A stretch of 30,022 nt of DNA from an uncultured Clostridia bacterium (GCA_934155165.1 CAKPGS010000015.1:1-30022); one strand, 5' to 3'; shown: positions 16,950-24,774, counted from the stretch's first letter. Notes: generated by a model not told the origin, from the sequence alone. Made by a program: numbers and translations.

Positions 16950-18039
16950 TTGAAAGAGTTAGTAATAAACAAAGAAGATTTAAAACATAATGTTAGGCAA
17001 ATAAAAAAATATGCAAATGATAGTAAAGTAATTGCAGTTGTTAAGTCTAACGGTTATGGTTTAGATTTAGTAAAATTAACGAAATTTTTAATTGATAATC
17101 GGAATAGAAATATTTGCAGTTGCAACAATTGAAGAAGCTTTAGAACTTAGAAAAAATGGAATAAAAGAAGAAATTTTATTATTATCTTCAACATGTTTAA
17201 AAGAAGAAGTACAAAGTTTAATTGAAAATAATATAACATTAACAATAGGTTCAGTAGAATCTGCTAAAATTGCAAATGAAATAGCAAGTGAAAAAAACAA
17301 AAAAATAAAAGCACATTTAAAAATAGATACAGGCTTTGGACGATATGGCTTTGTTTATACAGAAAAAGATGACATATTAAAAACAATAAAACAAAATTCA
17401 AATATTGAATTTGAAGGTATTTTTACACATTTTTCAATAGCTTTTTATGATGATAAAATAACAAAAGAACAATTTAAAAAATTTATGAATGTTGTAAAAT
17501 TTTTAGAAGAAAATAATATTAAATTCAAATTAAAACATGCATGTAATTCATCTGCATTTGTAAAATTTCCAGAAATGCATTTAGATGCGGTAAGAGTAGG
17601 ATCAGCATTTGTGGGCAGACTATCTGTAGAAAATAAAATTGGAGTAAAGAAAATAGGAACATTAGAAAGTAAAGTTGCAGAAGTAAGAACATTGCCAGCT
17701 AATTTTAATATTGGATATTCAAATATTTATTTAACAAAAAAAGAAACAAAAGTGGCAATAATTCCTGTTGGGCATTCAGATGGTTTTAATGTAAGTTCAA
17801 GACAAGACATGTTTAGAAAAGTTGATAAATTACGTTATATATTAAACGATATAAAAGGATTTTTCAAAAAGCAATATTTAAAAGTAAATATAAATAATAA
17901 AAACTATAAATTAGCAGGAAGACTTGGAATGTACCATTCAACAGTTATAGTAGACGATAATGTTAAAGTTGGAGATAAAGCAATTTATGAAGTAAACCCT
18001 ATTTATATAGATCCACGCATAAGAAGGGAGTATAAATAA
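16950..18039 (+). pseudogene. alr: Alanine racemase family gene broken by a single-base insertion
   Basis: Two frames join into one Alr-like protein of about 362 residues. The N-terminal part (TTG 16950, SD AAGGAG) carries the PLP-lysine motif VVKSNGYG. The C-terminal part has TGFGRYGF, GIFTHFS, HACNSSAF, DAVRVGSAFVG and the C-terminal barrel. They meet at 17091-17105: dropping the C at 17100 turns DN-RNRNI into DN-GIEIFAVATIEEA and restores the frame. Alr makes D-alanine for peptidoglycan using PLP. The catalytic-tyrosine motif GYADG reads GHSDG, and GRVxMD reads GRLGMY, so this is a divergent paralog whose racemase activity is doubtful even if intact. A sequencing error at 17100 cannot be excluded. 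The stop overlaps the next start by one base. Confidence 0.8.
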
Positions 18040-19118
18040 TGGAAGAAAAAGTTGAAGAAAAAATATCTTTCTGGAAAAGAATTTTAATAAGTATAAAAGA
18101 CTTTGAAAAATATAAAATATTTGCAGTAGAAAAACTTTCTAAGTCATTTAAATATTTTTTTCAATTTGCTTTGTTTTTTGTATTAATCATTACATTAAGT
18201 TTTAGCGTGAAATATGGAATGATAATAAACAAAACTACAAACTATATAAAAAATGATTTACCAGAGTTTAACTATAAAGAAGGAAATTTGAAATTTGAAG
18301 ATAATAAAGAAATAGAGTTACAAAGTAATGATGATACAAAAGATATTTCATATAAAATAATAATAGATACACAAACAGAAAATGAAGAAGAAATAAATAG
18401 TTATAAAGAAAAAATAGGACTATATAATTATGGAATACTATTTTTAAAAGACAAAGTTATATTTAGAAGTTCACTTCTGCAGGGAGATGTAGAAAAAACT
18501 TATTCAGATATACAAAATAGCTATGGAATATCAGAAGAATTTACAAAAACAGACTTAGTAAATAAACTACAAGATAATAAAATATATATGTTATATGCTG
18601 AAATGTTTGTAGTAATGTATGTTTACTTATATATAACATATTCAATTTCAATATTAACAGATGCATTAATACTAGCATTATTAGGAGTAATAACGGCAAG
18701 AATAGTAAGAGTAAAGCTAAAATATTCAGCATCATATGCAATGGCAATACATGCTTTAACATTGCCAATAATACTTAATGTAGCTTATATAATAATAAAT
18801 ACTTATACAGGATTCTATATAAAATACTTTGAAGTAATGTACACAACAATATCGTATATATGTATGGTTGCGGCAATATTAAGCATTAGGTCAGACCTAA
18901 TAAAAGAAAGAATAGTAATAGGAAAAATAGAAGAAGTTCAAAAAAATATAAGAAAAGAAAACAAAGAAAATCAAAAAAAAGATGAAAAGCCAGAAGAAAA
19001 ACAAAAAGAGCCAAAAGAAGAAAGCAAAAAAGAAGATAAAAGCGAAGAAGAAGGAAAAATAGAATTAGAAGACAAAGACAAAAATGATGAAGGCAACCCA
19101 GCCACAGGAGAATCTTAG
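18039..19118 (+). CDS. DUF1189-type multi-pass membrane protein
   Basis: A 359-residue protein. The opening ISFWKRILISIKDFEKYKIF and the first membrane helix (about 39-57) resemble DUF1189 proteins. An extracellular region of about 125 residues is followed by a block of hydrophobic helices between about 185 and 285, then a long lysine/glutamate-rich cytoplasmic tail (about 295-359). The function of DUF1189 proteins is unknown to me. ATG overlaps the racemase stop (TAATG), so it is translationally coupled to that gene; with the racemase frame broken at codon 61, coupling may be lost. A gap of about 206 bp with a structured repeat separates it from ftsH. Confidence 0.75.
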   Translation: MEEKVEEKISFWKRILISIKDFEKYKIFAVEKLSKSFKYFFQFALFFVLIITLSFSVKYGMIINKTTNYIKNDLPEFNYKEGNLKFEDNKEIELQSNDDTKDISYKIIIDTQTENEEEINSYKEKIGLYNYGILFLKDKVIFRSSLLQGDVEKTYSDIQNSYGISEEFTKTDLVNKLQDNKIYMLYAEMFVVMYVYLYITYSISILTDALILALLGVITARIVRVKLKYSASYAMAIHALTLPIILNVAYIIINTYTGFYIKYFEVMYTTISYICMVAAILSIRSDLIKERIVIGKIEEVQKNIRKENKENQKKDEKPEEKQKEPKEESKKEDKSEEEGKIELEDKDKNDEGNPATGES

Positions 19119-19143
19119 TTTTTTTAAAATTTCTTTACATTAA

Positions 19144-19287
19144 ATAGTTTCAAATATATTGTTTTGAAATGCCGCGTAAGCGACCAAACGAGCAAATTTA
19201 TTTTGCGAGTGCGATTTGGAGCAATCTTCCATTTTGCAATTAGAGATTGCGACACCAAGGCATAAAAAACAATTATTTGAAACTAGT
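19144..19287. mobile_element. MITE-like element with ~30-bp terminal inverted repeats
   Basis: The left end (19144-19173, starting ATAGTTTCAAATATATTG and ending ATGCC) is the near-perfect inverse of the right end (19259-19287). The reverse complement of the right end reads ACTAGTTTCAAATAATTG and also ends in ATGCC. The 85-bp interior is GC-richer and holds nested stems: CCAAA/TTTGG around GCAAA/TTTGC (19184-19219), and GCAATCT/AGATTGC (19221-19250). There is no reading frame and no clear target duplication. It could be a non-autonomous transposon or a repeat transcribed as a structured RNA. Confidence 0.55.
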
Positions 19288-19324
19288 AAAAGAGAAAAAT
19301 TAAATTAGAAAGGATGTAATAAAT

Positions 19325-21118
19325 TTGAATAAAAAAGGAAACAAAAAAAACAACTCAAAATGGTATATAGCAGTAATTATAATATTAATCTTAGCAATAA
19401 TAGCATCAATAGCAATATACTTCTATATGGATAAAAATAAAGATAAAAAACAAGAAAATACTCTAGCCTATACAGATTTAATAAAACAAGTTGAAGCAGG
19501 AAATATAGAAAAAATAGAAATGACAGTAGGAAGTACATCTCTAAAAGTAAAAATAAAAAATGAAGATGAAGAAAAAAAAGCAATAGTTCCAAACACACAA
19601 ACTTTTATGGAATTAATTCAATCAAAAGTACAAGAAGGAAATGAAATTGAATTAATTCAAAATAAGGTAAATCCTTTAGTATCTATATCACAAAACTTAT
19701 TTTCAATACTTCCAACATTAATAATGATTGCACTAATCATACTTTTATTCCAGATGCAAGGTCTAGGAGATAAAGGAAAAGTATATGATGCAGAAGAAAA
19801 AGATACAAGAACAAAATTTGATGATGTAGCAGGTTTAGATGAAGAAAAACATGAATTAGTTGAAATTGTAGACTTCTTAAAAAAACCAGAAGAATTTCAT
19901 AAAATGGGAGCAAAAGTTCCAAGAGGAGTTTTACTTTGTGGAAAGCCAGGAACAGGAAAAACATTAATAGCAAAGGCAATAGCAGGAGAAGCAAATGTAC
20001 CATTTATATCAATGAGTGGGTCAGAATTTATAGAAATGTTTGCAGGACTAGGAGCTTCAAGAGTCAGAAAATTATTTGAAAAAGCAAGAAAAATGTCTCC
20101 ATGTATAATATTTATAGATGAAATAGATGCAATAGGAGCAAGAAGAACAAGCAACAGTGGTGCGGAATCTGAAAATAATCAAACTCTAAATCAATTACTA
20201 GTAGAGATGGATGGATTTGAAAGTGAAGAAAATATCATAGTTTTAGCTGCAACAAATAGACCAGAAATGTTAGACCAAGCACTTTTACGTCCAGGAAGAT
20301 TTGATAGACAAATAATGATAGCAGCCCCGGATCAAAGAGGAAGAGAAGAAATATTAAAAATTCATAGTAAAGATAAAAAATTTGCAGAAGATGTATCTTT
20401 AAAAACAATATCAGAAGATACGGCAGGATTTACAGGAGCAGAACTTGCAAATGTCTTAAACGAAGCAGCGATAATAGCTACAATAAACAAACATGAAGCA
20501 ATAACAAATCAAGACTTAGATGATGCAGTAAAAAAAGTTACAGTAGGACTAGAAAAACATAGCAGAATAATATCAGATAAAGACAAAAAATTAACAGCTT
20601 TCCATGAAGCAGGACATGCAATAGTTAGTAGATACCTAGAAACACAAAATGATATAAAAGAAGTATCTATAATTCCAAGAGGTGTTGCAGGTGGATATAC
20701 AATGTACAAAACAAATGAAGATAAATACTATATTTCAAAAACAGAGATGGAAGAAAAAATGATATCTCTATTAGGAGGAAGAGCAGCAGAAAAAATAGCT
20801 TTAGATGATATATCAACAGGTGCAAGTAATGACTTAGAAGTAGCTACAAAAATTGCAAAAGATATGGTAACAGTATATGGAATGAGCGAAAACCTAGGGC
20901 CAATATCTTTAAAAACAGATGATCCAAACGAACTATTAATATACGGAGAAAAAATTGAAGACGTAATAGGTGCAGAAGTAAAAATACTAATGGACACAGC
21001 ATACAACGATGCACAAAAAATACTACTTGCACATATGGACGAGCTAAATGCAGTAGCACAAAAATTATTAGAAAAAGAAGTAATATCAGGAAGAGAATTT
21101 TACGAAATAGTAGGTTAA
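19325..21118 (+). CDS. ftsH: ATP-dependent zinc metalloprotease FtsH
   Basis: A 597-residue AAA+ membrane protease. Two membrane helices (about 13-32 and 125-143) flank the periplasmic-side FtsH-ext domain. The AAA domain has Walker A GKPGTGKT (206-213; usual GPPGTGKT), Walker B CIIFIDEID and second-region-of-homology ATNRPEMLDQALLRPGRFD. The zinc protease motif HEAGH is at 427-431. The pore loop reads FAGLGASR where FVGVGASR is usual; the aromatic Phe is kept. FtsH degrades misfolded and regulatory membrane proteins and affects sporulation in Bacillus. The start is TTG 19325, about nine bases after AAAGGATG. A terminator follows. I find no convincing promoter directly upstream; the repeat element lies in that gap. 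Confidence 0.97.
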   Translation: MNKKGNKKNNSKWYIAVIIILILAIIASIAIYFYMDKNKDKKQENTLAYTDLIKQVEAGNIEKIEMTVGSTSLKVKIKNEDEEKKAIVPNTQTFMELIQSKVQEGNEIELIQNKVNPLVSISQNLFSILPTLIMIALIILLFQMQGLGDKGKVYDAEEKDTRTKFDDVAGLDEEKHELVEIVDFLKKPEEFHKMGAKVPRGVLLCGKPGTGKTLIAKAIAGEANVPFISMSGSEFIEMFAGLGASRVRKLFEKARKMSPCIIFIDEIDAIGARRTSNSGAESENNQTLNQLLVEMDGFESEENIIVLAATNRPEMLDQALLRPGRFDRQIMIAAPDQRGREEILKIHSKDKKFAEDVSLKTISEDTAGFTGAELANVLNEAAIIATINKHEAITNQDLDDAVKKVTVGLEKHSRIISDKDKKLTAFHEAGHAIVSRYLETQNDIKEVSIIPRGVAGGYTMYKTNEDKYYISKTEMEEKMISLLGGRAAEKIALDDISTGASNDLEVATKIAKDMVTVYGMSENLGPISLKTDDPNELLIYGEKIEDVIGAEVKILMDTAYNDAQKILLAHMDELNAVAQKLLEKEVISGREFYEIVG

Positions 21119-21189
21119 AATAAAGTATTAAAATGATTTTATAAAAAAATTAGAAAAGGTCTTGAAAAAATAACAAAAATATTATATAA

Positions 21190-21230
21190 AATAAGCATAC
21201 TATTTTTAATTTATAGTATGTTTATTTTTT
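21190..21230 (+). terminator. Intrinsic terminator of ftsH
   Basis: Long AT-rich stem with core CATACTAT/ATAGTATG, extended by AAATAA/TTATTT, with a T-rich loop and a final run of six T residues. Confidence 0.8.
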
Positions 21231-21308
21231 CAATTAGTTTATTTCAAAAAATTTATACTCTTAAAAAATCAAAAGCAAAAATTAAATATAATATTAGGAG
21301 GTGAAATT

Positions 21309-21497
21309 ATGCAAGTAACATTTGATGTAAAAAAAATACAAATTATAAAAAAGTCAAATGATAAAATAGAAGATAACAAAAAGTATAAAGAAAATATAAT
21401 TAAACATTTATTAAAAGCAGAAGATGACATAAAAAATAATAGAACAAGAAATGCAGAAGATGTATTTAAGGAGTGGAAAGAAAAATATGAATTATAA
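21309..21497 (+). CDS. Putative antitoxin of a type II toxin-antitoxin pair
   Basis: A 62-residue protein: a short basic N-terminus followed by a helical C-terminal part ending LKAEDDIKNNRTRNAEDVFK-EWKEKYEL. That tail resembles the toxin-binding ends of RelB/Phd-type antitoxins, in which a conserved N-R-T precedes a helix. A strong SD (AGGAGGTG) lies seven bases before ATG. It overlaps the next gene's start by 11 bp, the usual antitoxin-first arrangement. Type II antitoxins neutralise the toxin directly and often repress their own promoter. The assignment rests mainly on the partner gene and gene order; the N-terminal DNA-binding fold is not obvious. Confidence 0.7.
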   Translation: MQVTFDVKKIQIIKKSNDKIEDNKKYKENIIKHLLKAEDDIKNNRTRNAEDVFKEWKEKYEL

Positions 21498-21801
21498 AAT
21501 AAAAATAACAGATGAGTTTCTAGAAAATGTTGAAGAAATCTGTTATTATATTTCAAATCACTTAAAGGCACCAAAATCAGAAAAACGACTGAGAAGAAAA
21601 ATTATTTATAATATCCTTCAGTTAAAAGAAAATCCAAAGATGTTTATGAAAATTAAAGAAGTTTTAAATATTAAAACCGAATATAGAAGAATAGTTATAA
21701 ATAATTATATTATTTTATATACTATTGATGAAAAAAATAAATTTGTTTATGTATCGCATATGTACTATAAAGGCAAAAACTACATAAAAGATTTGCTATA
21801 A
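21487..21801 (+). CDS. RelE/ParE-type toxin
   Basis: A 104-residue protein with the RelE/ParE superfamily pattern: ITDEFLENVEEICYYISNHL helix pair, ILQLKENPKMF, and a beta-sheet with EYRRIVINNYIILYTIDEKN ending in VSHMYYKGKNY. Family members are ribosome-dependent mRNA endonucleases (RelE) or gyrase poisons (ParE). The YRRIVINNYIILY strand is typical of the ParE/RelE group but does not decide between them. An upstream in-frame ATG at 21451 lies within the antitoxin gene; ATG 21487, 11 bp before the antitoxin stop, starts at the normal family position. Its 3' end overlaps the oppositely oriented pseudouridine synthase gene by 22 bp. Confidence 0.85.
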   Translation: MNYKIKITDEFLENVEEICYYISNHLKAPKSEKRLRRKIIYNILQLKENPKMFMKIKEVLNIKTEYRRIVINNYIILYTIDEKNKFVYVSHMYYKGKNYIKDLL

Positions 21802-22640
21802 TTCAAAACAATTTGTTTCTTAGTTAAATAATCCAAAATTCCATTATTATTTTTAAAATTAAAAATTAATTCGTAACTACATAATTGTTGTGTTTTAAAT
21901 CCAAAATTCTTATTAATATCATTTATTCCATACTTACCATCACCTATAATTGGTAGTCCTATATGAGCTAAATGTGCACGTATTTGGTGTGTTTTACCTG
22001 TTTCTATATTTACATCTAAAATACAAGTTTTATTATATTTATTTATTTTCAAAACAGTATAATTAGTTATTATTTTTTGATAACCTTTTTTTAAAGTGTC
22101 TGAAATATATACCATAGATTTTTTATTATCTTTAAACAAATAACTTTCTAATCTATCTTGCTTTTTTATTGGAATCCCATAACAATATGCAATATAATGC
22201 TTTTCAATTTCTTTATTTTTAAATTTATCAAAAAGTATATTTAAAGATTCGTTATTTTTTGCAAACAAAATTAAACCATAAGTATTTCTATCTAATCTAT
22301 GGCAAGGCATAGCAGTTTTAAATATTTGCTTTTGAACAAAAGCAGTAAGTGAATTTTCTCCTGTAACTTCAATTCCAGAAGGTTTATTTATAACTAAAAT
22401 ATTATTATCTTCGTAAACAATTTCAAGTTTTAACTCTAAAAAATCATCTAAAATATATATTTTTACAATATCATTTTCAAATACATTTTGAATGGAATTA
22501 ATACGTTTTCCATTTATTTGAATATCTTTTTTTCTTAGAGCTTTATACAAAACACCTTTTGTCAATGCTGGAAAATTACCATATAAAAATTCATCTATTT
22601 TTTTATTATTATATTTTTTATTTACTATTAGTTCTTTCAT
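21780..22640 (-). CDS. RluA-family pseudouridine synthase
   Basis: A 286-residue protein. An N-terminal S4-like RNA-binding region (about 14-60) is followed by the catalytic domain with VINKPSGIEV (about 83-92) and the motif CHRLDRNTYGLILFAK, where Asp117 is the catalytic aspartate. IETGKTHQIRAHLAHIGLPI with GDGKYG forms the rest of the active site. It isomerises uridine to pseudouridine in rRNA or tRNA; the target is not clear from sequence. There is no SD before the ATG, and the -10 box ends only seven bases upstream, so the mRNA is probably leaderless. The last 22 bp overlap the convergent toxin gene; no terminator separates them. Confidence 0.93.
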   Translation of the reverse strand: MKELIVNKKYNNKKIDEFLYGNFPALTKGVLYKALRKKDIQINGKRINSIQNVFENDIVKIYILDDFLELKLEIVYEDNNILVINKPSGIEVTGENSLTAFVQKQIFKTAMPCHRLDRNTYGLILFAKNNESLNILFDKFKNKEIEKHYIAYCYGIPIKKQDRLESYLFKDNKKSMVYISDTLKKGYQKIITNYTVLKINKYNKTCILDVNIETGKTHQIRAHLAHIGLPIIGDGKYGINDINKNFGFKTQQLCSYELIFNFKNNNGILDYLTKKQIVLNYSKSFM

Positions 22641-22647
22641 GTTTTTT

Positions 22648-22676
22648 ATTATAATTTATTTTTTTATAGAAATCAA
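22648..22676 (-). promoter_or_regulatory. Promoter of the pseudouridine synthase gene, leaderless geometry
   Basis: Minus strand: TTGATT (22676-22671), 17 bp, TATAAT (22653-22648). Seven bases separate the -10 box from the ATG at 22640, which places the expected transcription start at or next to the A of ATG. Confidence 0.7.
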
Positions 22677-22705
22677 TGGAAATGTTTTTAATTTTATTGT
22701 ATAAT
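22677..22705 (+). promoter_or_regulatory. Probable promoter of the DUF5684-like gene
   Basis: A perfect -10, TATAAT (22700-22705), with a weak -35 TGGAAA (22677-22682) and a 17-bp spacer. It lies directly next to the divergent promoter of the pseudouridine synthase gene. Confidence 0.55.
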
Positions 22706-22753
22706 ATGTGACAGATTTATTTAAAAAAAAGATTATAGAAAAGAGGTATACAA

Positions 22754-23563
22754 ATGAAATATTTAAAAATAGTAGTGGTAGCAATATTTATGATATTAAT
22801 TTTAGGAGTAGGAAGTAGTGTATTTGCAACAGATACATCTGTAGTTGAAAAATATATTAAAGATAATAAAATAAATGTAAATAATATTACATCAACAGAT
22901 GTTTTAAACATGTACCAAGATTTAAGCAAAGAATACTCAAATGATGAAATTGCTGATATGATAGATAGTTATTCAGCAGAGCTAGAACAGGGTGGAATTA
23001 GTAGTAACACAATTTCAACTGGTACTAAAGTTTTAAGACAAACAGATGCTAGTACTATAAATGAAGTTTTAGAAGATGTAAATATAGATGAAGTAAAGGA
23101 AAAATTAGATAATGGAGAATCAGCTGAAGAAATTTTAAAAGATATGCAAGAAAATATGTCAACAACTAAAAAAGCATCTATAGCAGGCAAGATTCTTTTA
23201 AGCAATAAAACTGTGAAAAATGTTTTAACAGTTGTTATTATATATGCAATTATAATGATAATTTTAAAAGGTTTAATTTTTGTTAAAGCTAGAAAACATT
23301 TTTGGGCAACATTTATTCCTGTTTATAGAGATGGAGTATTATTTAAAATATGTGGATATAGTTATTGGTGGTTAATCTTATTATTAATTCCTGTAATAGG
23401 TTGGTTTATGTATGGAATTTTAAAACTTATAATGAACTTCGAACTTGCAAAATCATTTGAAAAAGGATTTTTCTTTGGACTTGGAATTTGGCTATTAAAA
23501 CCAATATTTGAATTAATTTTAATATTTAATAAAAAAATTCAATATGTAGAAATAGAAGAATAA
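22754..23563 (+). CDS. Secreted/membrane protein with C-terminal DUF5684-like region
   Basis: A 269-residue protein. A signal peptide (1-25, cleavage likely after SSVFA) leads to an extracellular, acidic helical region (about 26-150; EVKEKLDNGESAEEILKDMQ). The C-terminal part has about three membrane helices (about 156-177, 205-225 and 233-252) carrying ARKHFWATFIPVYRDGVLFK and YSYWWLILLLIPVIGWFMYG. This tryptophan-rich W-x(3)-P-x-Y-R plus WWL-LL-IP pattern is typical of DUF5684-like membrane proteins of Clostridia. No function is known to me. SD AGAGG precedes the ATG. It is followed 23 bp later by ymdB and is probably co-transcribed with it. Confidence 0.75.
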   Translation: MKYLKIVVVAIFMILILGVGSSVFATDTSVVEKYIKDNKINVNNITSTDVLNMYQDLSKEYSNDEIADMIDSYSAELEQGGISSNTISTGTKVLRQTDASTINEVLEDVNIDEVKEKLDNGESAEEILKDMQENMSTTKKASIAGKILLSNKTVKNVLTVVIIYAIIMIILKGLIFVKARKHFWATFIPVYRDGVLFKICGYSYWWLILLLIPVIGWFMYGILKLIMNFELAKSFEKGFFFGLGIWLLKPIFELILIFNKKIQYVEIEE

Positions 23564-23586
23564 ATCTAAAAAATAGAGGTGAAAAA

Positions 23587-24363
23587 ATGCGAATTTTAAC
23601 TGTTGGAGATATAGTTGGAGAAAATGGAGTAAAAAAGGCTATATCAGAATTAAGAAAAATTAAACAAGAGAAAAACATAGATTTTATAATAGTAAATGGA
23701 GAAAATTCAGCAGGTGGTATGGGAATTACTAGAAAGATATACGATAAATTAATAGAAGCTGGAGCAGATGTTATAACAATGGGAAACCATACTTGGGGGA
23801 AAAAAGATATATTTACATTTATAAATGAAGAAAAAAATATAATTCGACCAGCAAACTATTCAAGAGGAAATCCAGGTAAGGGATATAACATTTTTGAATG
23901 TAAAAATAAAAAAATTGCAGTTATAAATTTAATAGGAAGAACATCTATGGGGGTTCTTTCAGAAAATCCATTTACAGTTGCAAACGACATAATAGAGAAA
24001 ATAAAAAATAACGTAGATATAATTGTTGTAGATTTTCATGCAGAAGCTACAGCAGAAAAAATAGCCTTAGGTTATTATTTAGATGGAAAAGCAAATATTA
24101 TATTTGGAACGCACACTCATGTACAAACAGCAGATGAAAAAGTATTACCAAAGGGAACAGCATATATAACAGATATTGGAATGACAGGTCCAAAATATTC
24201 TGTAATAGGAATGGATGTAAAAGCATCTATTAAAAGATTTGAAACATCTTTACCAGAAAGATATAAATTAGCAGAAGGAAATTGTATTTTTAATAGTATA
24301 ATTTTTGAAATAAATGACGAAAATGGTAAAATAGAAAAGATTGAAAGATATAACAAAATATAA
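23587..24363 (+). CDS. ymdB: YmdB-family 2',3'-cyclic nucleotide phosphodiesterase
   Basis: A 258-residue metallophosphoesterase of the YmdB/TIGR00282 family. Metal-binding motifs are GDIVGENG (residues 7-14), NGENSAGGMG (about 39-48), MGNHTWGKK (about 66-74), DFHAEATAEK and GTHTHVQTAD. The Bacillus enzyme hydrolyses 2',3'-cAMP/cGMP and controls biofilm and motility decisions, probably through RNA turnover. In Bacillus ymdB sits between rny and spoVS; here spoVS follows as expected, but the upstream neighbour is the DUF5684-like gene and no rny is in the window. SD GAGGTG precedes the ATG. Length and start are normal. Confidence 0.95.
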   Translation: MRILTVGDIVGENGVKKAISELRKIKQEKNIDFIIVNGENSAGGMGITRKIYDKLIEAGADVITMGNHTWGKKDIFTFINEEKNIIRPANYSRGNPGKGYNIFECKNKKIAVINLIGRTSMGVLSENPFTVANDIIEKIKNNVDIIVVDFHAEATAEKIALGYYLDGKANIIFGTHTHVQTADEKVLPKGTAYITDIGMTGPKYSVIGMDVKASIKRFETSLPERYKLAEGNCIFNSIIFEINDENGKIEKIERYNKI

Positions 24364-24364
24364 C

Positions 24365-24371
24365 TGTCGAA
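24365..24371 (+). promoter_or_regulatory. Candidate Spo0A-binding (0A) box upstream of spoVS
   Basis: TGTCGAA, the core 0A heptamer, starts two bases after the ymdB stop codon, about 50 bp upstream of the spoVS -35. A one-mismatch copy, TGTCGCA, is at 24455-24461, near the expected transcription start. Binding there would repress, while the upstream site is rather distant for activation. Confidence 0.4.
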
Positions 24372-24396
24372 TAATGTAATATAGCGCGATGCAAAA

Positions 24397-24411
24397 TGGT
24401 AAAAATTACCA
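24397..24411. promoter_or_regulatory. Inverted repeat upstream of the spoVS promoter
   Basis: TGGTAA-AAA-TTACCA, a perfect 6-bp dyad with a 3-bp centre, eight bases before the spoVS -35 box. The position suits an activator operator; the binding protein is unknown. Confidence 0.4.
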
Positions 24412-24419
24412 GTATATTA

Positions 24420-24448
24420 TTTACAATTTTTTCCAAATGTATTATAAA
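24420..24448 (+). promoter_or_regulatory. Sigma-A-type promoter of spoVS
   Basis: TTTACA (24420-24425), 17 bp, TATAAA (24443-24448). The ATG is 46 bp past the -10 box. I see no good sigma-H sequence. Confidence 0.65.
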
Positions 24449-24494
24449 TATATCTGTCGCAAGTACAAATATATTTTAATAATAGGAGGAAAAA

Positions 24495-24758
24495 ATGGAA
24501 ACTTTAAAAATTTCATCAAAATCTAATCCAAATTCTATCGCAGGAGCAATAGCTGGATTAGTAAAAGAAAGTAGTAGAGCAGAGATGCAAGCAATCGGTG
24601 CAGGAGCACTAAACCAAGCAGTTAAGGCAGTAGCAATAGCAAGAGGATTTGTAGCGCCAACAGGAGTTGATTTGGTATGTATACCAGCATTTGCGGAGGT
24701 TCAAGTCGAGGGGGAAGACAGAACCGGAATGAAACTGATTGTGGAATCTAGAAAATAA
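24495..24758 (+). CDS. spoVS: Stage V sporulation protein S
   Basis: An 87-residue protein, nearly identical in layout to Bacillus SpoVS: VSKSS-like start (LKISSKSNPNSIAGAIAGLV), then AIGAGALNQAVKAVAIARGF, then VCIPAFAEVQVEGEDRTGMK. SpoVS is an Alba-like small protein needed for normal progress to spore cortex and coat formation in Bacillus. Strong SD AGGAGG. It follows ymdB, as in Bacillus, but with a 131-bp gap carrying its own promoter, a dyad and Spo0A-box matches. A terminator lies 16 bp after the stop. Confidence 0.97.
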   Translation: METLKISSKSNPNSIAGAIAGLVKESSRAEMQAIGAGALNQAVKAVAIARGFVAPTGVDLVCIPAFAEVQVEGEDRTGMKLIVESRK

Positions 24759-24774
24759 TTAATATAAATTTATG

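Noticed and set aside
19277..19305. TTGAAA-N17-TTAAAT as an ftsH promoter, with its -35 in the right end of the MITE-like element
   Set aside because: Transcription would begin within the ftsH SD, removing most of it, and the -10 is weak.
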